From: Lachnospiraceae bacterium
GTDB lineage: Bacteria > Bacillota > Clostridia > Lachnospirales > Lachnospiraceae
Reading direction: 5' to 3'
DNA length: 64,000 bases
Assembly: GCA_017395635.1 (NCBI GenBank)
Contig: JAFQOE010000003.1
Span: forward strand, 1-64,000
Shown: piece by piece, positions 55,914 through 64,000 of the stretch
Position numbering within the stretch: the stretch's first letter is position 1
Layout: every line of letters begins with the position of its first letter
Notes under the pieces: model-generated
The model's input: the letters and a program-made list of their open reading frames with translations, nothing else
Told to the model about the DNA's origin: nothing
The model's database searches: none
Made by a program: the position numbers and the translations under genes

Positions 55914-57647
55914 CTATTCTACAGAAACAATGTAATAATATATCGGTTGACCACCATAGTTAAATTCAACATCACAATCCGGATATGTTTCTTCTACATA
56001 ATCCGCAAAAGATTGTGCATCCTCTTCTTTCACATCTGCACCATAGTAAATACTAATCAACTCAGAATCTTCATCTACCATAACAGATAATAATTCTTTA
56101 GTAGTTGTGTCCAAATCCTTTGATACCGCCTTAATTCCGACATCATCAATACCCATGATGTCACCAGCATTAATTTCTTTACCATCAATATTGGTATCAC
56201 GAACCGCATAGGTAACCTGACCAGTCTTCACATTACCCATCTCTTTCGTCATATTGGCAAGATTATCCTCACCTTTTTTATTCGGATCAAACGCAATTAA
56301 CGACGCAACACCTTGCGGTGCTGTTTTTGAAGGTACCACAACAATCTCCTTATCCTCCGTCAAATCTCGCGCCTGGTTCGCAGCCAAAATAATATTTTTA
56401 TTATTCGGTAAAATGTAAATAGTGTTAGCATTCACCTTTTCAATTGCATTCAACATATCTTCTGTACTTGGATTCATAGTCTGACCACCCTCAATTAAGT
56501 AATCAACACCTAAATCCTTGAATATATCGTTCATACCTTCACCAACTGAAACTGCAATAAATCCATATTCTTTACGTTTTTCTTCTAATGGTTCTTTCTT
56601 TGTCTCTTTCGTAGCATTTCTTTCAGCTGCCTGATTAGCAGCCATAGCTTCTGCTTCCATAATTACTTTCTCTCTATGCTCTTCACGCATATTATCCACT
56701 TTCATGCTAGTTAAAGAACCATATGTCAAGCCACGCTCAAATGCAAGACCCGGATGATTTGTGTGAACATGAACCTTCACAATCTCATCATCAGAAACCA
56801 CAACTAAAGAATCACCAATTGACTCCAAATACGATTTGAATTCTTCCTCAATCTTTTTATTATACTCTTTCTCAAGCATAATAATGAATTCCGTACAATA
56901 TCCATACTTAATATGAGACGTATCAATTTGTTTACGGTCAATCCCAACTGAATTGGTAAGTTTAAGACCTGACGCATCCGGAGCTGTCTTATTCTCTGCA
57001 CCACTTGCATCATAACCATTAGAGAAATCATAAGTAACCTTTCCGGACAAAGCATCAAATGCACCTTCTAAAATCGTCATAAGACCTTCTCCACCCGAGT
57101 CCACAACTCCGGCTTCCTTCAATACAGGAAGCATATCCGGTGTCTTATCCAATACCTCTCTACCATATACCAACACTTCTTCAAGGAATACCAAAAAGTC
57201 CTTCTTAGACCTGCTAAGCTCTGTTGCTTTATCCGCCATCCCCTTAGCTACAGTAAGAATCGTACCTTCTTTTGGTTTCATTACTGCTTTATATGCTGTT
57301 GCAATTGCTCTATTGAAGGCATTTGCAATATCTTCATTATTAATCTCTTTCTTATTCTCTAACTCTTTACACAAACCACGAATCAGCTGAGACAGAATTA
57401 CACCTGAATTACCTCTTGCACCACGCAAAGAACCTGTCGACATAGCTTTCGTAACACTCGAAAATGTTGGTTCTTGAATTGCCGCTACTTCTTTTGCTGC
57501 AGCCGTGATTGTAAGTGTCATATTTGTGCCTGTATCTCCATCCGGTACCGGAAACACATTCAATTCATTAATATATTCTTTCTTCTCTTCGATTCTTTTT
57601 GCACCCGACAAAAAAGCGTATTGAAGACTTTTCGCATCAAAACTCAT
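55914..57647 (-). CDS. fakA: DhaL/DAK2-domain protein, YloV/FakA type fatty acid kinase
   Basis: The 577-residue protein has an N-terminal DhaL ATP-binding domain (FPVPDGDTGTNMTLT, GARGNSGVILSQ), a middle domain, and a C-terminal domain resembling DegV fold parts. In Staphylococcus FakA phosphorylates fatty acids bound by FakB (DegV) partners. No DegV gene is present here. It lies between asp23 and recG in the usual order. Confidence 0.9.
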   Translation of the reverse strand: MSFDAKSLQYAFLSGAKRIEEKKEYINELNVFPVPDGDTGTNMTLTITAAAKEVAAIQEPTFSSVTKAMSTGSLRGARGNSGVILSQLIRGLCKELENKKEINNEDIANAFNRAIATAYKAVMKPKEGTILTVAKGMADKATELSRSKKDFLVFLEEVLVYGREVLDKTPDMLPVLKEAGVVDSGGEGLMTILEGAFDALSGKVTYDFSNGYDASGAENKTAPDASGLKLTNSVGIDRKQIDTSHIKYGYCTEFIIMLEKEYNKKIEEEFKSYLESIGDSLVVVSDDEIVKVHVHTNHPGLAFERGLTYGSLTSMKVDNMREEHREKVIMEAEAMAANQAAERNATKETKKEPLEEKRKEYGFIAVSVGEGMNDIFKDLGVDYLIEGGQTMNPSTEDMLNAIEKVNANTIYILPNNKNIILAANQARDLTEDKEIVVVPSKTAPQGVASLIAFDPNKKGEDNLANMTKEMGNVKTGQVTYAVRDTNIDGKEINAGDIMGIDDVGIKAVSKDLDTTTKELLSVMVDEDSELISIYYGADVKEEDAQSFADYVEETYPDCDVEFNYGGQPIYYYIVSVE

Positions 57648-57664
57648 ACCTTGACTTAGACCTC

Positions 57665-58024
57665 CTAATCAATCACTCGCACGCCTTCTACAAAGACATT
57701 AATTGTTTCCACTTGCATGCTTGTAAACTCTTCCACTTTATATCGAACCGTTGACATTAAATTCTCTGCAACAGTAGATATGCTTACACCATAGGCTACA
57801 ACAATATGAAAATCAATTGCAATTGAATTGTTCTCTCCAATTGTTACATTGACTCCTTTGGATACACTGTCACCACGAAGAAGCTTCACAAATCCATCTT
57901 TCACATTAACAGTTGCCATGCCCACAATACCAAAACATTCAATTGCCGAAAGTCCCGCAAATTGAGCAATCACTTCACTTTCAATAATCACTTCACCATT
58001 ACTGGTTTCTAATTCTATTTTCAT
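57665..58024 (-). CDS. Asp23/Gls24 (YloU-like) envelope stress protein
   Basis: The 119-residue protein has the Asp23 pattern (GEVIIESEVIAQFAGLSAIECFGIVGM, IAIDFHIVVAYGVSI). Family members associate with the membrane and cell-envelope stress; in this operon the YloU type normally precedes YloV/FakA. It starts 60-110 bases after its promoter. Confidence 0.9.
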   Translation of the reverse strand: MKIELETSNGEVIIESEVIAQFAGLSAIECFGIVGMATVNVKDGFVKLLRGDSVSKGVNVTIGENNSIAIDFHIVVAYGVSISTVAENLMSTVRYKVEEFTSMQVETINVFVEGVRVID

Positions 58025-58110
58025 ATATGCCTCCTTATCTGACTAATCTATATAGCCTACATATAATCTTTATATAATTTTATTAAATAAACCATTGTCT
58101 ATTATTGCTA

Positions 58111-58139
58111 ATAATACCATTCCTATAAGTCTTCTGCAA
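58111..58139 (-). promoter_or_regulatory. Promoter of asp23-fakA-recG
   Basis: TTGCAG (58139-58134), 17-base spacer, TATTAT (58116-58111). It is divergent from the rpmB promoter. Confidence 0.7.
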
Positions 58140-58178
58140 GCAGAAATGAAAAAAAGCAATATTTTTTTAAATTTGTAC

Positions 58179-58207
58179 TTGCATTCTTATTATACTTCTG
58201 TTAAAAT
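58179..58207 (+). promoter_or_regulatory. Promoter of rpmB
   Basis: TTGCAT (58179-58184), 17-base spacer, TAAAAT (58202-58207), about 45 bases before the ATG. Confidence 0.7.
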
Positions 58208-58255
58208 TGACGTGTTGCAAACCGATAGGTTAATATATTCAAGGAGGTGCAAGTC

Positions 58256-58441
58256 ATGGCAAAGTGTTCAGTATGTGATAAAGCTGCTCATTTTGGAATC
58301 AAGGTGAGCCATTCTCATAGAAGATCCAACAAGATGTGGAAATCAAACATTAAGAAAGTTAAGGCAAATGTTAACGGTACACCTAAGAGAATTTATGTTT
58401 GTACTTCATGCTTAAGATCTGGTAAAGTAGAAAGAGCTTAA
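58256..58441 (+). CDS. rpmB: 50S ribosomal protein L28
   Basis: The 61-residue protein has MAKCSVCDKAAHFG with a zinc CxxC, a basic middle (HRRSNKMWKSN) and a second CxxC (CTSC). The cysteines mark the zinc-binding C+ form. ATG 58256 follows AAGGAGG by 8 bases; an in-frame earlier ATG would lie within the ribosome site region. Confidence 0.96.
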   Translation: MAKCSVCDKAAHFGIKVSHSHRRSNKMWKSNIKKVKANVNGTPKRIYVCTSCLRSGKVERA

Positions 58442-58454
58442 TAGTTTATGAAAG

Positions 58455-58483
58455 AAAAGAGGACCTGATGGTTCTCTTTTTTT
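58455..58483 (+). terminator. Terminator after rpmB
   Basis: AAAAGAGGACC/GGTTCTCTTTT (one mismatch) with a 4-base loop is followed by a T run on the plus strand. Confidence 0.9.
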
Positions 58484-58495
58484 ATGCCATTATGC

Positions 58496-58633
58496 TCAGC
58501 ATCTACAAAACAAAACATACGCAATAACAAGCGTAATTATCACTACTACAAAATTCCAGAATCCTTTCAACAAAAAATCTACAATCATTCCAACACTAAA
58601 CCAAAAGAAAGCAAAACCCCATACTCTTTTCAT
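58496..58633 (-). CDS. 45-residue membrane protein downstream of ytfJ
   Basis: An ATG at 58633, preceded by GGAGGG 4-5 bases upstream, opens a 45-codon frame: MKRVWGFAFFWFSVGMIVD, then a second hydrophobic helix and a C-terminal CRC. Two helices separated by a short polar turn are predicted. I recall similar short proteins with a cysteine-ending tail in related bacteria but cannot verify the family. It lies 78 bases after ytfJ on the same strand, hinting at a sporulation or envelope role. Confidence 0.7.
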   Translation of the reverse strand: MKRVWGFAFFWFSVGMIVDFLLKGFWNFVVVIITLVIAYVLFCRC

Positions 58634-58711
58634 AATCCCTCCGTGTTCAACACATACCAATTATAAAATAGTATATTCCGATTCTGCTTCCTTTGTGACT
58701 CTATTCCTAAT

Positions 58712-59110
58712 TTATTTTTCTACATTTGTTACAACATTCGAAACTGCAACTTCAACTTCTTCTGTAATTACGTCTTTATTTCCTTTCTTTTGGAAACGGT
58801 CAATTAAATCCGGCACCATATCAAGAACTTTTGTAACTGTGTCTTGATTCTTAACATTTACCAAACGAATCTGTCCATCCTTAATTACTAATACTGCACT
58901 TGCAGTCATCTTTCCACCCATTCCACCAGCACCATTGTTCTTTTCTGTGCTGGAAAATGCACCTGCCGCTACACCGAAACTTACATCAACTAATGGAAGA
59001 ATAATTGTATCTCCAATTGTGGTAGGTTCACCTACTACAGTCTTTGTCGATAAAAACTTATCCATACCTTGAAAAAGCGAACCTACAGTTGTGTTAAAAT
59101 CATTAGCCAT
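58712..59110 (-). CDS. ytfJ: Sporulation protein YtfJ/GerW
   Basis: The 132-residue protein has the family sequence MDKFLSTKTVVGEPTTIGDTIILPLVDVSFGVAAG and a glycine-rich GAGGMGGKMTASAVLVIKDG segment. GerW is needed for normal spore germination in Bacillus. It lies 12 bases after a DUF2953 gene, matching the Bacillus ytfI-ytfJ pair. Confidence 0.92.
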   Translation of the reverse strand: MANDFNTTVGSLFQGMDKFLSTKTVVGEPTTIGDTIILPLVDVSFGVAAGAFSSTEKNNGAGGMGGKMTASAVLVIKDGQIRLVNVKNQDTVTKVLDMVPDLIDRFQKKGNKDVITEEVEVAVSNVVTNVEK

Positions 59111-59122
59111 CTTATTTCCCTC

Positions 59123-60076
59123 CTACGCTTCTATTATAGTTTGTACTTTCTTTATTACTTTTATAAGATTTTTATTAAGTATAATCTTAATTAACAACTT
59201 TACAAGCGGAAAAAGTCGAAATTTTCCACTTCCATTCAAATATCCGTCTATACATGATTTTTCAAAATCAGGAGCAATTGTCAGAAATGAATCATAACAC
59301 GCAAGAAACATACCAATCACGCCTAACGCCTGACCTGTAACAGCCGGATCTTCAAACCCGAAATGAATATAACCTTCCAATTTCTTAGGTCTAATTATAA
59401 ACCATAAGGTCTTTATATACAAAATCAAATCTGTTTTCGCTACTTGAAAACGCTTGGAATGGTAAACCTTTATTAATGCTTCACGCTTATCGTTGAGTTT
59501 CTGAAGTTTGTGAACAAATCGATTGATTCGAACCTTAACATCACCAATCTTTTTTCGAAATTTATAAATAATCGATTTCTTATGAGGGTGATGCTTCTTT
59601 TTTTCCAAACCAATCTTCCGCTTTTCGTCATTTAATTTATACGATGCATCGGACTTATCATTTGCTTCAATCACTAACTCTGATTCATCATTCGAAATAC
59701 TATTCTTCTCATCAAGAGGACTCTCTACTTCTTTCTTAACCACCTCTTTACCGTCATCGAAATTATCATCTTTCTCTTTTTTAGAAGAATCAAAAAACTT
59801 CTTACCCAACCAGGAAAGAGGAACATCGGTATTTGTCATAACCACTCCGCCGAACATTCGAACAATATATTCAAATTTCTTGTCACGATAATTTGCAGTC
59901 ACCTTCAATAAAATCGGAGTCCATTTAATCAATACATCGGCTTTCGCATTTTCCTTGTATTCCCCTGATAACTGATAACGAATCGGAACAAATAATAGAA
60001 TACCCAATATTAAAATCAACAATGCTAAAATAACCAGAATTACTATTCCGATTACCTTCAATATGGATAAAATCAT
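59123..60076 (-). CDS. DUF2953 protein (YtfI-like)
   Basis: The 317-residue protein has an N-terminal membrane helix (about 5-28, with ILLFVPIRYQLSG), a basic and charged middle that varies, and the DUF2953 C-terminal part (RPKKLEGYIHFGFEDPAVTGQALG). YtfI-type proteins pair with YtfJ. The ATG at 60076 overlaps the upstream stop (TGATG), so it is coupled to the 107-residue gene. Confidence 0.82.
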   Translation of the reverse strand: MILSILKVIGIVILVILALLILILGILLFVPIRYQLSGEYKENAKADVLIKWTPILLKVTANYRDKKFEYIVRMFGGVVMTNTDVPLSWLGKKFFDSSKKEKDDNFDDGKEVVKKEVESPLDEKNSISNDESELVIEANDKSDASYKLNDEKRKIGLEKKKHHPHKKSIIYKFRKKIGDVKVRINRFVHKLQKLNDKREALIKVYHSKRFQVAKTDLILYIKTLWFIIRPKKLEGYIHFGFEDPAVTGQALGVIGMFLACYDSFLTIAPDFEKSCIDGYLNGSGKFRLFPLVKLLIKIILNKNLIKVIKKVQTIIEA

Positions 60077-60399
60077 CAACTCACCTTAAAATAATCCTTA
60101 ATTGGAATTTTCCCATCTTTCAATCCAACATCCAACACAATCTGCTCAATCATATGAAATGCTGCATCTCTAGTTGTAGCCAAACCAACCACAACTAATT
60201 CAACATCCATCTTTTGATAATATACTTGTAACAATTCCGGATACCAATATACTTCCAATATTCCTTCTTCCCCTAATGGTAATGTTACTAAAAACAAATC
60301 CAACTTAGGAGATTTTCTTTTTAACTTTTTCTTAAAGGAAGTAAGCTTTCTATCCGAGATTCCTTCGCTATACAATTGTTCGTGAATCTGGATATCCAT
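60076..60399 (-). CDS. Uncharacterised 107-residue protein
   Basis: A soluble alpha/beta protein without signal or membrane helix, containing SFKKKLKRKSPKLDLFLVTLP and VEVVGLATTRDAAFHMIEQIV-like segments. No family is recognised. It is coupled by a one-base overlap to the DUF2953 gene and follows the 468-residue gene by 20 bases, so it belongs to the ytfI-ytfJ transcript. Confidence 0.75.
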   Translation of the reverse strand: MDIQIHEQLYSEGISDRKLTSFKKKLKRKSPKLDLFLVTLPLGEEGILEVYWYPELLQVYYQKMDVELVVVGLATTRDAAFHMIEQIVLDVGLKDGKIPIKDYFKVS

Positions 60400-60419
60400 C
60401 TAATCACCTACTTTATTTT

Positions 60420-61826
60420 CTAATCCTCTTCCATCATATCTTCTAAAATCTTAGCACAAGCCATCAACTCTCCTGCATTACTACAATGGTTCAAACTATA
60501 TTCAATATAATCCTTAACTTCTTGTTGAGAGTTAAAAAGAACCGGCATATTTGAAAATAATGCTGCCATAACAGCTCGATTCACTTCCTTAGAATGAGAA
60601 CCAAAAAAGTTGGTAAGCATCGCAACAAGCTCATCTCTCTTAGTAGTTATATAGACCGTATCAGCTAACTCTTGTGTTTCTTCGTGTTCCAAATCAACAA
60701 ACAAACTATTTGACATTAATTTGGAAATCATAGATAAGCTATTAAAAATCTTATCCAACATAATCCAAGAAATCGTATCCTTATGTTCCTGTGTCACTTC
60801 GAACAGAATGCTCTCATATTGCATAATATCGTCCCCAAGTTCCTCCTGAACACCTTCAATTTGCATAAATCCTTCATCTACCACCTCAGGAATATCTGCA
60901 TCAGAGATAAATGCATCGTGCAATCCCTTTATCATATTTACACAAACCTCAGACACACAATCTTGATTTTTCTCGTATGGTAATGCCAGCAATACAGCAT
61001 ACAAATCATTCACAATCTCCATTACCAACAAGTAATTACTTACTAATTCCGTTAAATATTCTGTAACAAATGAAAATTGTTCCATAACAGTGTTATATAA
61101 TTCCAAATTCATTGTCTTGAAGTCTGTATTCTGTAATTCTCTAATAAAACCAACAATAGCAGGATACGCATCATCAAAGTTATTCGGTAACTCTAACAAT
61201 GCTGTAGACTTTAACATCGCCACAAAATCATCCACAGACGACTTGTCCGAACCGTTATAAATATTCAATGTATCCGTCAAATAATCAAAGAATCGATTCT
61301 TCGTCATACGAATCGGTAATTGTCCGGTTACCATCTGTATTTTGCTATTTACAACCATTTTATCATTGTCAGTAAACAAATATCGGAATACCTTGGCAGC
61401 CAATTCCGTCTCTTCCACAGAGAATTCTTGCCCTTTTACTGTATACTCAATACGATTTAACACATATTCATAAATTTGTAATGCATCTGTATATGCTGTA
61501 AGTATCGCCATTTTGTTTGTAATTTCATCTCGTAAACCATGAATTGTTTTAATCATTTCTTCATAATCTGCCACCATTTCATCTGCAAGAACCGTTTGAA
61601 ACAGCATTGTATGTATCTTATCAACCGCACCTGACAAGTATTCATCCTTAGTAATACCATTCGTTTCATCTTGAATTTCTTTGATGGTATAATAATTTAA
61701 CACCAAATGAATCAAACTATATTCATAGGTTGCGTTAATATATGCATTCGCATAAGCAGGCAAATTCATCTCTAAATCTGTTCCCTGCAAAATATCCTTT
61801 ATAATCTTTTTGTTCTCTTTCTTCAT
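60420..61826 (-). CDS. Uncharacterised 468-residue helical protein
   Basis: An acidic, almost entirely helical protein with no signal peptide or membrane helix and no recognised motif. It begins MKKENKKIIKDILQGTD; an AAAGGAA site lies 9 bases ahead. Its size and position ahead of the YtfI-like gene suggest a lineage-specific partner in envelope or spore assembly. That is inference; a catalytic activity is not suggested. Confidence 0.7.
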   Translation of the reverse strand: MKKENKKIIKDILQGTDLEMNLPAYANAYINATYEYSLIHLVLNYYTIKEIQDETNGITKDEYLSGAVDKIHTMLFQTVLADEMVADYEEMIKTIHGLRDEITNKMAILTAYTDALQIYEYVLNRIEYTVKGQEFSVEETELAAKVFRYLFTDNDKMVVNSKIQMVTGQLPIRMTKNRFFDYLTDTLNIYNGSDKSSVDDFVAMLKSTALLELPNNFDDAYPAIVGFIRELQNTDFKTMNLELYNTVMEQFSFVTEYLTELVSNYLLVMEIVNDLYAVLLALPYEKNQDCVSEVCVNMIKGLHDAFISDADIPEVVDEGFMQIEGVQEELGDDIMQYESILFEVTQEHKDTISWIMLDKIFNSLSMISKLMSNSLFVDLEHEETQELADTVYITTKRDELVAMLTNFFGSHSKEVNRAVMAALFSNMPVLFNSQQEVKDYIEYSLNHCSNAGELMACAKILEDMMEED

Positions 61827-61889
61827 GTTACAATTCCTTTTCTATTTTTTATATATAACGTTATCCTACACCGAACTGTTACTATTTGA

Positions 61890-62747
61890 CTACTTCTTAT
61901 GTTCATGTGTAAATAAATGATTCTGGCAATACTCATAATTACCATTACAACGTGAGCAATATCTGAATTCCAAATTCGGATTGTCTTCTTCTGTCTGACC
62001 ACAGATAGCACATTTATGCCTTGTAAGAATCTGTGTTTCTCGAACTTCTCTCTTATATGTCTTCTTCCGTTTCCGATGGGCTGCACTCACTCTATTTTTT
62101 CCTTTCAACAAGAAATAGAATAAAATAAAATTAAGCACCGACATAATAATTGTAACCATACCAGGATAGTATCCTATCAATCCATACGATAAAATTGCAT
62201 AAATCAAATATACAATATCTAAATAGCCCAGCCATTTGACCTTAACCGGAATAATCATATATAACATAACTCTCATATCCGGGAACATAAATGCATACGC
62301 CAAAAACATACTCATACACAAATAATAAGTAGAAACATCGGATATTAGTGCATACATACTAGCATATTCTGCTAATCCACACACTTTCAAAACAAGATAG
62401 GTTGCCATAACCCCGATATCTGTAAAAACAACTCCAGAAAGTATATACATAGTATATTTAAAATCTCCCCATACATTTTCCAAAGTTTGTCCCACATGAA
62501 AATAAAACATCAAACTAATAATCACCAAAAGGAGATTTGTCGAACTTGGTGGCATAAGAATCCATGTTATCAAACGCCACACTTGTCCCTGCATAATCTT
62601 TTCCGGATTCAAATTAATAATGTATATAGCATCTAGCTGAAAAATCTGAATCAAATACCCCACAATAAAACAAACAATTAATATCACTGTTAAATTCGAA
62701 ATTGCGAACTTGCCATATTTGCGTTCTAATTTTGTCATAAAATCCAT
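61890..62747 (-). CDS. Rhomboid-like membrane protein with C-terminal zinc ribbon
   Basis: The 285-residue protein has about six helices. Residues 50-105 carry the rhomboid/derlin pattern GQVWRLITWILMPPS and GQTLENVWGDFKYTMYILSG. The GxSG active serine motif and catalytic histidine are not apparent, so it is probably an inactive relative. A cytoplasmic tail (about 230-285) has CAICG...YCSRC and further Cys/His pairs. It heads the run of uncharacterised genes leading to ytfI-ytfJ. Confidence 0.72.
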   Translation of the reverse strand: MDFMTKLERKYGKFAISNLTVILIVCFIVGYLIQIFQLDAIYIINLNPEKIMQGQVWRLITWILMPPSSTNLLLVIISLMFYFHVGQTLENVWGDFKYTMYILSGVVFTDIGVMATYLVLKVCGLAEYASMYALISDVSTYYLCMSMFLAYAFMFPDMRVMLYMIIPVKVKWLGYLDIVYLIYAILSYGLIGYYPGMVTIIMSVLNFILFYFLLKGKNRVSAAHRKRKKTYKREVRETQILTRHKCAICGQTEEDNPNLEFRYCSRCNGNYEYCQNHLFTHEHKK

Positions 62748-62837
62748 TGCACGTCATCCTCTATAATATAATTTGTGTGCTTGTACGAATTAGCATTGTA
62801 TAAAACAATCTTCCCAAACACTTTTACTATCTATATA

Positions 62838-62873
62838 ATATACTTCGTCAAAGCTATCCTTTAACGAAGTATA
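62838..62873 (-). terminator. Possible terminator after the LysM gene
   Basis: A hairpin TATACTTCGT/ACGAAGTATA with an inner AAAG/CTTT stem lies about 60 bases past the LysM gene. There is no T run, so termination is uncertain. Confidence 0.35.
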
Positions 62874-62933
62874 TTCCATTCTAAATCTTTGATTTAACAA
62901 ATGAACTAAGTGTCATCATTCCCTTCTGACTCC

Positions 62934-63350
62934 CTAATCCTCTTCATCAAAAAAATCTTCAAACATATCATCATCTCTGTCTTCTCTCGGTTGTATCATA
63001 GGAATGGTAATAACCAACCCTTCCGGTAATTCTACATCCTTCAGCATTGGATTCCATCTTGCTAACGTGTCAAAATCAGTATTCAACGCTTGCATCACAC
63101 GTTGGATTGTATCACCTTCATTAACCACATAGGTTCTTTCCGGTCTTGCCGGGGCTGACGGAATACAAATTTCATCACCTATTTGTAAATTATATACATT
63201 TACATACGGATTCAAACGCATAATATCAAATAGTTTTACATCATACTGTCTTGCCAGTTTATATAATGTTTCCCCTGCCTTCACAACATGCACATAACCT
63301 CTGCATATCGGAGAAGGTCTTCTTTCATTCTCATTATTGGGCATAATCAT
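62934..63350 (-). CDS. LysM-domain protein
   Basis: The 138-residue protein has two LysM domains (YVHVVKAGETLYKLARQYDV and YVVNEGDTIQRVMQALN) and an acidic tail. No signal peptide is visible. Small LysM proteins without signals occur in spore coats or are made in the mother cell and bind peptidoglycan of the spore (SafA-like). The start is one of two close ATGs and no strong ribosome site is seen. Confidence 0.82.
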   Translation of the reverse strand: MIMPNNENERRPSPICRGYVHVVKAGETLYKLARQYDVKLFDIMRLNPYVNVYNLQIGDEICIPSAPARPERTYVVNEGDTIQRVMQALNTDFDTLARWNPMLKDVELPEGLVITIPMIQPREDRDDDMFEDFFDEED

Positions 63351-63410
63351 AATATTAATAAACCTAACACACTTTTTAATTATTATATTCCCAACTAATA
63401 AAATCGGTTC

Positions 63411-64000
63411 CTATTCCCCTGTTGTGTTTTCCGTAGATGATTGTTCTGTGACGCCATTTTCCTTTGATACAGAAATCTCTTCCGGTGTAAAACTAACCAA
63501 AAAAGAATCCCCCTTAAATTCGTCTTCATAATACTCCGTATAATTCAAAGTATAATTCTCTTTATTGTGAACTGTAAAAAGAATGGATTTAGTAACTGAT
63601 TCTCCCATTTTCAAAGTAAAAATATTATCCATAAACTTTTCATTATTCAAATCGGCCTTACCATATCCGGTAATAATCTCTTTTGATTGATTGTCTTCAT
63701 AATCTAACGTAAAATCTGTAATACTCATTGGAATATCTTCATCATAAGTATTCTCAATCGTAAGTGTTACAACCAAATAAGTATTACCTTCCTCTGCTTG
63801 ATATAATCCATCATCAAATTGATACGTATTATATCGAACTGCTTCCTTCAATGTAACATCAAAAAAAGCTGTTTCCATTGTCTCTCCGGTTTCACCTTTA
63901 ATCAGACCACCATAGCTTCTTCCATCATCGGATATCATTGAACCATTCTTGTCTGCTCTGTTTCCACAAGCAGTACATATACTACAAAAGAAAAGCAGAC
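63411..64000 (-). CDS. DUF4352-type lipoprotein, start beyond the window
   Basis: The frame stays open from the ATG at 63938 to the window edge. The upstream part reads as a lipoprotein signal (LLFFCSICTACGNRADKNG, with lipobox TAC), so the true start lies past 64000. The mature part is a beta-rich domain like DUF4352, with ETAFFDVTLKEA and YLVVTLTIENTYDEDIPM. Such domains sit on surface lipoproteins, sometimes linked to telomere-like or immunogenic antigens; role unknown. Confidence 0.82.
   Translation of the reverse strand, partial: LLFFCSICTACGNRADKNGSMISDDGRSYGGLIKGETGETMETAFFDVTLKEAVRYNTYQFDDGLYQAEEGNTYLVVTLTIENTYDEDIPMSITDFTLDYEDNQSKEIITGYGKADLNNEKFMDNIFTLKMGESVTKSILFTVHNKENYTLNYTEYYEDEFKGDSFLVSFTPEEISVSKENGVTEQSSTENTTGE

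Overview
The window is AT-rich chromosomal DNA from an anaerobic, endospore-forming Gram-positive bacterium. It is most likely a member of the Lachnospiraceae or a close clostridial relative. The signs are an alpha/beta-type small acid-soluble spore protein, homologues of SpoIIM, YlbJ and YtfJ/GerW, an IspH-S1 fusion protein, a sodium-pump type decarboxylase operon, formate-THF ligase, a class B sortase, choline-binding-like cell-wall repeats, and strong AGGAGG ribosome binding sites. Most genes lie on the minus strand. Only yprB, aroC, tmcAL-ylbJ, the SASP gene and rpmB lie on the plus strand.

Layout. 1-0.7 kb holds debris: a WYL-type regulator with an internal deletion and older unreadable coding fragments. 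0.7-4.6 kb holds a 7TM-PAS-HD-GYP signalling protein, a small zinc-knuckle protein, tRNA-Leu(CAA), a class B sortase and a Nudix hydrolase. 4.7-12 kb is a wall/division/recombination run transcribed ruvA-ruvB-zapA-U32 peptidase-ftsW/rodA-pbp. 12-14 kb has yprB and a lone cheR facing each other across a shared terminator. 14-19.5 kb reads FAD oxidoreductase, two tandem DUF3592-like paralogues, cmk, then ispH-S1. 19.6-25.1 kb is one operon, carboxyltransferase-OadG-biotin carrier-OadB-OadA, a biotin-dependent membrane decarboxylase. 25.3-30 kb is fhs-folD-rimO-pgsA (one-carbon metabolism, S12 modification, phosphatidylglycerol). 30-34.5 kb holds spoIIIE/ftsK, a TepA-like ClpP-fold protease, a 63-bp tandem repeat with a large nested palindrome, and a YuiD-like membrane protein. 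34.5-38.6 kb is rpsO, pnp and aroC. 38.7-44.8 kb is the surface and accessory section: two cell-wall-binding CAP-like proteins, xerD, spoIIM-like, a Big2 protein and a zinc-ribbon membrane protein. 45-53.2 kb is rny, recA-recX under an SOS box, tmcAL-ylbJ, and rsmD-coaD plus a coiled-coil protein. 53.4-64 kb has the SASP gene, recG-fakA-asp23, rpmB, and a run of poorly known genes ending in ytfI-like, ytfJ and a tiny membrane protein, then LysM and DUF4352 proteins cut by the window edge.

No rRNA, CRISPR array, intact transposon or prophage is visible, so this is mainly ordinary core chromosome. The less ordinary parts are the 63-bp repeat and nested palindrome at 33.57-33.93 kb, the mixed carboxyltransferase operon with a lipoprotein-fused gamma subunit, the uncharacterised gene set beside ytfJ, and a possible RNA switch ahead of rny.
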